From assembly GCA_016650355.1 (NCBI GenBank), contig JAENVX010000444.1:1-12177 (forward strand): 12,177 nt of DNA, in the 5' to 3' direction. The position numbers and the translations under genes are program-made. Positions 1 to 6,645 of the stretch are shown piece by piece. This DNA comes from Bacteroidia bacterium (lineage in GTDB: Bacteria; Bacteroidota; Bacteroidia; Cytophagales; Cyclobacteriaceae). Numbering within the stretch: position 1 is the first letter of the stretch; each line of letters opens with the position of its first letter. The notes under the pieces are model-generated. The model was given only the letters and a program-made list of their open reading frames with translations. It was not told where the DNA came from and made no database searches.

Positions 1-543
1 AATGAACAGCAGTCCAATACCCCCAGCCGATTAATAATAGACATGGATGATGTATTATCCGATGCCACAGGTCAGTTCATCAATTTTTATGAAATAGAAT
101 TTGGCATTCGTGTCACAAAGGAGTCGATGAACTTCAAGGAAGAAATGAAAAGATTTCCGGATCATCATGACGAAGTGTCGAAATTTCCGTTTCGTAAAAA
201 CTTTTTCCGCATGATGGCGGTTAATGAAAACAGTCAGGAGGTGGTAAAAAAATTAAACCAAAGGTACGATGTGTTTATCGTCTCATCTGCAATGGAATTT
301 CCCAATTCACTTCCTGAGAAACTGGAATGGTTGTCAGAACATTTTTCTTTTTTGCACTGGAAGCAAATTGTCTTTTGTGGAAATAAAAAAATAGTGCATG
401 GAGATTATATGATCGATGACCTGCCCCATAATTTAGAAACATTTAACGGTGAAAAACTTCTATTTACGGCACCGCACAATATGCAGTTCAATCACTTAAA
501 AAGAGTGAATGATTGGAAGGAAGTTGGAGAAATGCTTCTATAA
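1..543 (+). CDS. 5'(3')-deoxyribonucleotidase, HAD superfamily (5' end outside window)
   Basis: Probable cytosolic NT5C-type nucleotidase that removes phosphate from (deoxy)nucleoside monophosphates. The reading frame is open to base 1. HAD motif I reads IDMDDVLSD (about 34-60), with the nucleophilic Asp at 40-42 and the acid/base Asp at 46-48. Motif II is the Ser in FIVSSA (about 274-291). A Lys-containing stretch before HGDYMIDDLPHN (about 400-430) supplies motifs III and IV, including the paired Asp that binds magnesium. The ATG at 43 cannot be the true start, because it would remove the nucleophile. No ATG, GTG or TTG lies in frame upstream within the window, so the gene begins before base 1. 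The visible part (180 codons) is close to the usual full length of the family, so only a short N-terminus is missing. The next gene starts 81 nt downstream. The family call is firm; the exact substrate is inferred. Confidence 0.85.
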   Translation, partial: NEQQSNTPSRLIIDMDDVLSDATGQFINFYEIEFGIRVTKESMNFKEEMKRFPDHHDEVSKFPFRKNFFRMMAVNENSQEVVKKLNQRYDVFIVSSAMEFPNSLPEKLEWLSEHFSFLHWKQIVFCGNKKIVHGDYMIDDLPHNLETFNGEKLLFTAPHNMQFNHLKRVNDWKEVGEMLL

Positions 544-595
544 GATCAAAATACCTTAAAATTGAAGCAAAGTGCTATTGACAGAGTTCCTGAAT

Positions 596-626
596 ATAAG
601 GATATTTAGTACTCCCATATCCTTAT
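596..626. repeat. Perfect 10-bp inverted repeat covering a start codon
   Basis: The arms are ATAAGGATAT (596-605) and ATATCCTTAT (617-626), separated by 11 nt. The right arm contains the first two bases of the ATG at 625. In mRNA this could fold into a hairpin that hides the start codon. As DNA it could be an operator. No T-tract follows, so it does not look like an intrinsic terminator for the nucleotidase gene. The repeat is plainly visible; its role is inferred. Confidence 0.6.
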
Positions 627-1107
627 GAAGAATCTCCTTCTATTAATTATGGTATCTTTTTTTATTTTTCAGGCCAATGGTCAGGCCAAAATAACAGCCA
701 ATTGCTTAAAAATTACAGAGTCAACCGTTCAAGTATGGTCGCCAGGCATGGCGCAAGCCGGTGAAAAAAAAGCTGGCGGAAAAATTTATCAAATAGTGGG
801 GATGCTTAAAAAATCGGGTGACCTTACTTTCGATTCTCTTTTCATTGACGGAAGAAGCATTGGAGTTGAGGTTATTAAGGGCAACGATCGCGCCTATAAA
901 GGAACCTTCAAAAAAGGCGATACAATAACAATCCTGGCAAGACAAGACAAGGGTAACAGGTACTTCAAAAGTTCGGATGATGTTAGTGCTCTTATTTCTT
1001 CTGAAGCTAACACCAGCGCTTTCATAAGTATTTGGTTGAATGGCAAACGCTATTTGCATCCAATAGCGGAATTTAAGGACAAAGCGGGTCATACTCTTAA
1101 TCAATAA
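625..1107 (+). CDS. Small exported protein of unknown function
   Basis: This encodes a 160-residue protein that I do not recognise. Residues 1-20 form a typical Sec signal peptide: a Lys at position 2-3, a Leu/Ile/Phe-rich core and a likely cleavage near NGQA. The mature part is about 140 residues, alternates hydrophobic and polar stretches as in a small beta-rich fold, and has a single Cys at about 27. It has no lipobox and no T9SS sorting domain, so it is probably periplasmic or secreted. The start is fixed by an in-frame TAG at 607-609 and by the signal peptide. A perfect inverted repeat overlaps the start codon. The next gene begins 5 nt after the stop, so the two are probably co-transcribed and this protein may assist or accompany the large T9SS cargo. 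That link rests on position alone. Confidence 0.75.
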   Translation: MKNLLLLIMVSFFIFQANGQAKITANCLKITESTVQVWSPGMAQAGEKKAGGKIYQIVGMLKKSGDLTFDSLFIDGRSIGVEVIKGNDRAYKGTFKKGDTITILARQDKGNRYFKSSDDVSALISSEANTSAFISIWLNGKRYLHPIAEFKDKAGHTLNQ

Positions 1108-1112
1108 CACAT

Positions 1113-4100
1113 ATGACGAAAAGAATAGTCGGTGGCTTCCTCACGGTTTGTGTGTTGTATTGCGGATATTATTTTATTCCAAAAGAGAGTTCAAAGGATT
1201 CGCGCGAAGCCTATGAGGATTTTCTAAATCATCACCCATTTCAGAGTTTTCTTAAATCATCAGGCGAACAGCATGAGTCTACGGGAGAAACAGACCGGCC
1301 GGATTTAGCCATGAAGCAAAATTATTTGCAAACTATGGATCCTATTCTGAAGCGTCCTACGCCAGAATCACTGACTCCTTATAATAAGCCAACAGCCAAT
1401 GCCCGTGATAAGAAAAGTGGTTCTGCAAACGCAAGGTCTTTATCTACATCAATTGGTAGTGGCACTATGTGGGTGGAACGCGGGCCAAAATCTGTAGGCG
1501 GCAGAACACGTACATTAATGTTTGACCCCAATGATGCACAAAATAAAAAAATTTGGGCAGGGGGTGTTTCTGGTGGACTGTGGTCCAACAATGATATAAC
1601 CGATGCCAACTCAGGTTGGAATAAAGTAAACGACTTTTGGGATAACCTCGCCATCACGTGTATGGCGGCTGACCCCATCGATCCAAAAATATTTTATGTA
1701 GGGACAGGTGAAGGATGGTTTAATCTCGATCAGGTGATGGGTGCAGGCATTTGGAAAAGTATTGACAAGGGAGTTTCCTGGACACAACTGGCTTCCACGA
1801 CTAATTTTTACTTTATAAATGATGTGGTCGTTCGTAAAGAGGGGAGCGTGTCTGTAATTTATGCGGCCGTTAAGGGAACAAGCCATAAAGGATTTAATGC
1901 CTCGGCCAATAATGGGTTGTTTCGTTCGGATAATGGTGGATCTGCCTGGACACAAGTACTACCATCTTCTGCGGTGGATGTCACGTATCCAACTGATATT
2001 GAAATTGGCAAAGACAATAAAATCTATGTGGGATCAGATGGTAAATTTTCTGGAAACAAGTCTGCTTTGTACACATCAACAACCGGGTTAGCAGGTAGTT
2101 GGACAACACGAGATTTCACTATTAGTGGAAATGATTTAGATGGGAGAATTGAAATTGCATGTGCACCATCCAATGAAAATATTGTGTACATCCTTATTGC
2201 TCACGAAAATAAAATTGGAGCCATTGGTAAATCTGTTGATAAGGGTGTGACATTTTCTACTGTTTCGCTTCCAGTAGATAAGGATATGGGCATACCGGCA
2301 GATGATTTTTCGAGGGATCAGGCTTGGTATGACTTAACCATGGCCGTTGATCCGAATGATGCAAATAAGGTTTTTGTTGGTGCCATCGACCTGTTTCAAA
2401 GTGTGGATGGAGGAACCAACTGGTCTCAAATTTCAAAGTGGTCAAATAATTCAAATCTCAATACTTTATCATGCTCCTTTGTTCATGCAGATCAGCACAT
2501 GATTGTATTTAGGCCCGGCAACGTCAACAAGATGGCAGTTTCGAATGATGGTGGAGTTTATTATTCAGATGATATTACAAACGCCTCCACAGCGCAGGTT
2601 TTTCAAGAGCGAAACTTGAACTATAACGTCACACAATTTTATTCGGCTGCCATTCATCCAGATAAAATTACAGGAACTAATTACATGTTAGCGGGTGCAC
2701 AGGATAATGGGACTCAACAATTTACTGCATCCGGATTTGGTTCTACTATTGAGGCAAATGGTGGAGATGGCTCGTTTTGTTTTATCGATCAAAAGGATCC
2801 TTCGTTTCAAATCCTATCTTATGTTTACAATACATACAAACTTTCTTCGAATGGAGGTATAAGTTTTGATGTTCAATTATTGGATGATGAAAATCATGGG
2901 AATTTCATAAACCAGGGAGATTACGACAGCAATCTGAAAATTCTTTTCTCCGCAAATAGCACCACCGCTATTTATCGTGTAAAGAACGTGACCACAAATC
3001 ATGGTGAAGACAGTATAAAAATTAATAACATGGGGAGCGTGGCCACTGCTTTTCGCGTCTCGCCTTATACAACATCTTCAACAACGTTATACGTTGGCAC
3101 TCAGGCTGGAAAATTATTTAGAATCAATAATGCAAATTTGGCCACGCCAGTAATCACTCAAATAACAACACCATTTCCGAATGGGACAATAAGCTCGATT
3201 GCCGTTGGTGCAAGTGAAAATCAACTCGCTGTGACTTTTTCTAATTATGGGGTAGCCAGTATTTGGGAAACCCGTAATGCCGGTACAAGCTGGTTTAACC
3301 GGGAAGGGAATCTCCCAAACATGCCTGTGCGTTGGGTGGAATATCACCCACAAAACTTTGATCAATTGTACATCGCCACTGAACTAGGTGTTTGGTCAAC
3401 TGATAATATTAATGTTACCGCTCCTACCTGGAACTCAACTAATGGTGGGCTAGCCAATGTGCGCACCGATATGTTGCGCATTCGCAAGAGCGATAATACA
3501 ATCATGGCAGCAACGCATGGCAGAGGAGTATTTACTGCGCGTATTCCATCAGATTTGGATCAAACAATAAGTTTTAAAACGTTTACCTCAAAAACCTTTG
3601 GCGACCCACCTTTTAAAATTTGGGCTCAATCCACATCTGGATTGCCGATAACATTTACAAGTACCAATTCTTCTGTAGCTACGGTAGTTGATAGTACAGT
3701 AACGATTGTTGGCGGAGGAGCTGCAACGCTAGTAGCTTCTCAACCGGGAAACATTTCCTACAATGCAGCAACTTCGGTCATTCAGGTACTCCTCGTAAAT
3801 AAAGCATCGCAGACAGTTACCTTCAGTGCACTTGCAGAAAAAGATGTGAATGATCCTGCTTTCACAATAACAGCAACTTCAACGTCTGCTTTACCAGTTT
3901 CCTTTACCAGTAGTGCAACGACAGTGGCCACCGTAGCCGGTAATACTGTAACCATAAAAGGGCCAGGCACAACTATGATTAAAGCAACGCAGGCAGGGAA
4001 TGGAAATTTTCTGGCAGCTACGGATGTTCCACAAAATTTGAAAGTAGTTACTCGAATTATTCAATTAACTGGAGTTTTAGATTTTGGTGACATCTTTTTA

Positions 4101-4601
4101 GGTGAGGATGATCAAAAGACATTTACGGTAAGTAGCATAGGCACGGGCCCTATTGAAATCAGCAATATAATTTACCCAACTGGCTATACCGGAAGTGCAA
4201 CCCCTTCCGGCAATTCGATAAGCGTAACAGTGACATTTACACCAGTAAACGTGATTGACTACAATGGTAATATTACTGTGGAGTCGAATAAAACATCAGG
4301 TACCAATACAATAACTGTGAATGGTAAGGGGGTAAAAATAACAACGTTGAGAGACCAGGAAGAAGCGGATGGTTATGAAGTGTACCCAAATCCGACAAAG
4401 GATTTCATTTATATTAAGTCTATCGTGCCTGTAACTAAAATAGAATTAATAGATAGCCAGGGCCGTACATCAAAAGAGATTGTGACCATGGTGGATGATC
4501 TGACTGGACAGATAGACCTAAGTAAATATGCATCTGGTCACTATTTCCTAGTTATACCAACAAAGGCTGGACAGGTGGTGAAAAAAATTTTGAAAGACTA
4601 A
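1113..4601 (+). CDS. Large T9SS cargo: Asp-box (BNR/sortilin-like) propeller with Ig-like domains and type A sorting domain
   Basis: This encodes a 1162-residue exported protein. Residues 5-22 are a hydrophobic export segment without an obvious cleavage site, followed by a low-complexity pro-region. From about 118 to 805 it carries WD40/YVTN/BNR-like propeller repeats. At least seven Asp-box-like motifs (S-x-D-x-G-x-x-W type) are visible, including SIDKGVSW, SDNGGSAW, SVDGGTNW and TRNAGTSW. Two similar Ig-like repeats follow (about 817-896 and 898-980; both have SxLPxxFTS and SVATV/TVATV-like cores), then an ASH/choice-of-anchor-D-like domain (about 982-1077). The last about 75 residues match the type A T9SS sorting domain: YPNPTKDFIYI, then IELIDSQGR, a GQIDLSKYASGHY stretch and a terminal KKILKD. 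Such cargo crosses the outer membrane through T9SS and is usually anchored to the surface or released. Asp-box propellers occur in sialidases, peptidases and adhesins. I see no conserved active site, so no enzymatic activity is claimed. Confidence 0.88.
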   Translation: MTKRIVGGFLTVCVLYCGYYFIPKESSKDSREAYEDFLNHHPFQSFLKSSGEQHESTGETDRPDLAMKQNYLQTMDPILKRPTPESLTPYNKPTANARDKKSGSANARSLSTSIGSGTMWVERGPKSVGGRTRTLMFDPNDAQNKKIWAGGVSGGLWSNNDITDANSGWNKVNDFWDNLAITCMAADPIDPKIFYVGTGEGWFNLDQVMGAGIWKSIDKGVSWTQLASTTNFYFINDVVVRKEGSVSVIYAAVKGTSHKGFNASANNGLFRSDNGGSAWTQVLPSSAVDVTYPTDIEIGKDNKIYVGSDGKFSGNKSALYTSTTGLAGSWTTRDFTISGNDLDGRIEIACAPSNENIVYILIAHENKIGAIGKSVDKGVTFSTVSLPVDKDMGIPADDFSRDQAWYDLTMAVDPNDANKVFVGAIDLFQSVDGGTNWSQISKWSNNSNLNTLSCSFVHADQHMIVFRPGNVNKMAVSNDGGVYYSDDITNASTAQVFQERNLNYNVTQFYSAAIHPDKITGTNYMLAGAQDNGTQQFTASGFGSTIEANGGDGSFCFIDQKDPSFQILSYVYNTYKLSSNGGISFDVQLLDDENHGNFINQGDYDSNLKILFSANSTTAIYRVKNVTTNHGEDSIKINNMGSVATAFRVSPYTTSSTTLYVGTQAGKLFRINNANLATPVITQITTPFPNGTISSIAVGASENQLAVTFSNYGVASIWETRNAGTSWFNREGNLPNMPVRWVEYHPQNFDQLYIATELGVWSTDNINVTAPTWNSTNGGLANVRTDMLRIRKSDNTIMAATHGRGVFTARIPSDLDQTISFKTFTSKTFGDPPFKIWAQSTSGLPITFTSTNSSVATVVDSTVTIVGGGAATLVASQPGNISYNAATSVIQVLLVNKASQTVTFSALAEKDVNDPAFTITATSTSALPVSFTSSATTVATVAGNTVTIKGPGTTMIKATQAGNGNFLAATDVPQNLKVVTRIIQLTGVLDFGDIFLGEDDQKTFTVSSIGTGPIEISNIIYPTGYTGSATPSGNSISVTVTFTPVNVIDYNGNITVESNKTSGTNTITVNGKGVKITTLRDQEEADGYEVYPNPTKDFIYIKSIVPVTKIELIDSQGRTSKEIVTMVDDLTGQIDLSKYASGHYFLVIPTKAGQVVKKILKD

Positions 4602-4612
4602 ATAATATTCAG

Positions 4613-4628
4613 ATAGTGATCACACTAT
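4613..4628. repeat. Short inverted repeat between cargo and lipoprotein genes
   Basis: ATAGTG (4613-4618) and CACTAT (4623-4628) are perfect arms around ATCA, and the inner GTGATCAC is itself palindromic. It lies in the 38-nt gap between the propeller gene and the lipoprotein gene. It is short, AT-rich and has no following T-run, so it could be a weak attenuating hairpin, an operator or chance. Confidence 0.3.
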
Positions 4629-4639
4629 AAAGTAATTGA

Positions 4640-5089
4640 ATGATGAAAACTATTAATGCGATTAAGTTTTTGATATTGGTTGTTATGTCAGGTTTTCTTC
4701 TGACAACTTCTTCTTGCAAGGATGACCCTACTGCCGAGGATATTTTCCGGAAGAAAATTGCTCTTGCCTGGAAATCTTCTCCTACAGGTGTTCAGTTTGA
4801 CGGAAAAGATGTGAATGGAGTTTTTAAAGACTTTACCATTACGTTCACTGAAGCGCAAACGTTTACCACAACTGCAGGCAATGCACCAGTTTGGGCTGCA
4901 TCAGGAAAGTTCACAATCAAAGCAGCTTCATCGGCCACTGGGTTTAATCTGCTTCGTGATGATGGTCTTGAAGTGATAGTAGATAAATTGACCGATGCTC
5001 AACTTGTTTTGAAATTTCCCTATGTCGGTAAATCAAGTAGAGTTAAAAGCGTAAGCGGAGGTTTTGTCTTTGATCTGGTGGTAAAATAA
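4640..5089 (+). CDS. Small lipoprotein, possibly lipocalin-like
   Basis: This encodes a 149-residue protein with an N-terminal signal and a clear lipobox, TTSSC. The modified Cys is at residue 26 and is followed by KDD, typical of Bacteroidota outer-membrane lipoproteins and compatible with surface export. The mature part has short alternating hydrophobic segments ending in GGFVFDLVVK, suggesting a small beta-barrel or sandwich. The starting AWKSSPTGVQFDGKDVNGVFKDF region resembles lipocalin-like Bacteroidota lipoproteins, but this is a weak impression rather than a firm family call. There are two adjacent ATG codons at 4640 and 4643, and either could be used. It lies 38 nt after the propeller gene and before a 261-nt spacer, so it is likely the last gene of that cluster. 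Confidence 0.7.
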   Translation: MMKTINAIKFLILVVMSGFLLTTSSCKDDPTAEDIFRKKIALAWKSSPTGVQFDGKDVNGVFKDFTITFTEAQTFTTTAGNAPVWAASGKFTIKAASSATGFNLLRDDGLEVIVDKLTDAQLVLKFPYVGKSSRVKSVSGGFVFDLVVK

Positions 5090-5150
5090 AGTTAAGAGCA
5101 CTCTAAATGCGTTGCAGGTATGCAGCAGCTCTCCCGAACGTACCAATATT

Positions 5151-5172
5151 AAATTTTATACTTATAAATTTT
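5151..5172. repeat. Imperfect AT-rich palindrome in the spacer 5090-5350
   Basis: A 22-nt AT-only palindrome, except for a central C, with one mismatched position in each arm. It sits about 60 nt after the lipoprotein stop and 180 nt before the ECF sigma gene. It could be a weak 3'-end hairpin or a protein-binding site. In such AT-rich DNA a chance origin is quite possible. Confidence 0.25.
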
Positions 5173-5279
5173 CAATTCGTTACGGGCTGAATAATTCCGG
5201 CAACTATATAATCATTAATAACTAAAACCCTGATTTCGCAAAGGGGATAGGCTGAGTTTACATCATGAAATCTGGCTGG

Positions 5280-5314
5280 TTTGTTCATTTATTTTACAGA
5301 TACCTGTATCTTTT
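5280..5314 (+). promoter_or_regulatory. Candidate Bacteroidota promoter with overlapping dyad upstream of the sigma operon
   Basis: TTTG at 5280-5283 resembles the -33 element and TATCTTTT at 5307-5314 matches seven of eight positions of the TAnnTTTG -7 element. The spacing is 23 bp, at the long end of what is accepted. Transcription would start near 5320, about 30 nt before the ATG at 5351. A perfect dyad, AGATAC-CT-GTATCT (5298-5311), overlaps the -7 element and would suit an operator. This is consensus matching only. Confidence 0.4.
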
Positions 5315-5350
5315 TGGTGGTCTGGCATTTTAGTAACGAGATTCTAGCTG

Positions 5351-5923
5351 ATGGTTGAAAAGAAAACGGATATAGCTTCTAATAAGCAACAGGAGGAAGA
5401 TGAGTGTATAAGGGAAGCAATTGCTAATCCGGATGCCTTTCGTCCGCTGTATGAGGCATACTTTAAGAAGATATATCTCTTTGTGATGCACAGGGTGGGT
5501 GATAAAGATATAGCAGGTGACCTAACTCAACAGGTTTTTTTGAGTGCATTGACTCACATAGGTCGTTACCAATTTCGTGGGTTTCCTTTTTCTGCCTGGT
5601 TGTTTCGTATTGCCATTAACCAGTGCAATAATTTTTTCAGAAAGAAAAAACTCAATCGGACTGTGGTTTTAGAGGATGCATCGGTTGAGCATTTGTATGC
5701 AGAGATAACCGCTGATCAAACATTGGAAGAATGGGAAAGACAATTGCCTGCTATTCTTGAGAAGCTTGAACAGGATGAACTTTATGTAATTGAACTCCGG
5801 TTCTTTGAAGCGAGACCTTTCAAAGAAATAGCAGACATACTTGGTATCACAGAGAACTACGCCAAGGTGCGTACTTACAGGATATTAGAAAAGATGAAAA
5901 AACTTTTCTTCAAAAAGACATGA
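5351..5923 (+). CDS. ECF-family RNA polymerase sigma factor
   Basis: This encodes a 190-residue sigma-70 family protein of the extracytoplasmic-function type. Region 2 spans about 25-100. It includes the core-binding LYEAYFKKIYLFVMHRVGD segment, the DLTQQVF motif and the SAWLFRIAINQCNNFFRKKK stretch that contacts the -10-like element. Region 4 spans about 135-185, with the helix-turn-helix in FKEIADILGITENYAKVRTYR. The ATG at 5351 is the first start after an in-frame TAG at 5345. The gene heads a four-gene operon, and its stop overlaps the next start by 4 nt (ATGA). That next gene encodes a membrane protein with TonB_C, in the place where anti-sigma factors usually lie. The likely role is to direct transcription of this envelope/secretion operon, perhaps autogenously. 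The family is firm; the targets are inferred. Confidence 0.93.
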   Translation: MVEKKTDIASNKQQEEDECIREAIANPDAFRPLYEAYFKKIYLFVMHRVGDKDIAGDLTQQVFLSALTHIGRYQFRGFPFSAWLFRIAINQCNNFFRKKKLNRTVVLEDASVEHLYAEITADQTLEEWERQLPAILEKLEQDELYVIELRFFEARPFKEIADILGITENYAKVRTYRILEKMKKLFFKKT

Positions 5924-6645
5924 AAAACAAATTACACATTATGAAAAACCGATCATCCATAACGGATGAAGAAATCCGGAACTACATGAATTTTGATTCG
6001 GTCGTAAGCCAGTATAAAGCCCAAAAGAAAAGAGGGCACACCTGGATGCGTACTACATTATTCTTGCTGGGCATTGCAGGCATTGCAATATCGACCTTTG
6101 TGTATTGGCCAGTCACACCAGCATCGACAATTTCGAATGCACCAGCGCTGGAGCCAGCCGTGGTAATAAGTGATAGCATTCAATCCCAAACGGAACCTAT
6201 GCTTGCTGCAACCGATACTATGAATCAAGAAAGAGAAACAAATGTATATATATCACCGAACATAGTTGTAAGTAAGCAAGAAAAAGTACCGCCCATTGAA
6301 GAGGAGCTTGCCACTCCTTCATTTCAATATACGGCAGCAGAGCCAGCCGAAGGCTATCCAAATTTATATGAATACTTCACCAGAGAAATACGCTACCCGA
6401 TAGAGGCTTTAAAGGATTCCATTCAGGGAATTGTTTCAGTCTCTTTTACAATTGATAAGGAAGGAAAGCCTGCAGAAATAGAAATATTGAATTCCTTAGG
6501 TTTGGCTTTTGACAAAGAGGCACAGCGATTAATAGAAAATATGCCTGCATGGAAACCGGCTACGCTTAATGGGAAGCCTGTAGCAGCTAAAATTTCATTG
6601 CCCTTCACGTTTCAAATTGTTCCGACAAATCCTGATAAGAAATGA
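5920..6645 (+). CDS. Single-pass membrane protein with TonB C-terminal domain; candidate anti-sigma factor
   Basis: This encodes a 241-residue protein with a cytoplasmic N-terminus (about 1-43) and one transmembrane helix (about 45-63, TLFLLGIAGIAISTFVYW). A Ser/Thr/Pro/Glu-rich periplasmic linker follows, then a TonB_C domain (about 146-234). The domain shows YP at 159-160, SIQGIVSVSFTIDKEGKP and the conserved MPAWKPATLNGKPV, the usual signature of Bacteroidota TonB energy transducers. The short cytoplasmic part has no FecR-like or Cys/His zinc anti-sigma motif. The start at 5920 overlaps the sigma stop by 4 nt, which suggests translational coupling, although M8 (5941) is an alternative start. 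Because of its position it may hold or release the sigma factor in response to periplasmic events sensed by TonB_C. Simple energy transduction to a distant TonB-dependent receptor is the alternative. Its own stop overlaps the next start as ATGA. Confidence 0.88.
   Translation: MKNKLHIMKNRSSITDEEIRNYMNFDSVVSQYKAQKKRGHTWMRTTLFLLGIAGIAISTFVYWPVTPASTISNAPALEPAVVISDSIQSQTEPMLAATDTMNQERETNVYISPNIVVSKQEKVPPIEEELATPSFQYTAAEPAEGYPNLYEYFTREIRYPIEALKDSIQGIVSVSFTIDKEGKPAEIEILNSLGLAFDKEAQRLIENMPAWKPATLNGKPVAAKISLPFTFQIVPTNPDKK

Noticed and set aside
578..600. TTGACA followed by TATAAG, resembling a classical sigma-70 promoter
   Set aside because: The spacing is only 11 bp, and Bacteroidota housekeeping promoters use TTTG/TAnnTTTG instead.
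721..1110. 129-codon ORF on the minus strand
   Set aside because: It lies opposite the exported-protein gene, whose signal peptide and tight spacing to the next gene make that frame clearly the coding one. The reverse product shows no motif.
1379..1955. Overlapping minus-strand ORFs of 99 and 114 codons
   Set aside because: They lie within the Asp-box propeller gene and have no domain features. They are antisense shadows of a strongly supported frame.
5265..5333. A 22-codon ORF (MKSGWFVHLF...) just before the first ECF sigma gene
   Set aside because: It overlaps the candidate promoter and dyad, lacks a leader-peptide signature such as runs of one amino acid, and is short enough to be chance.
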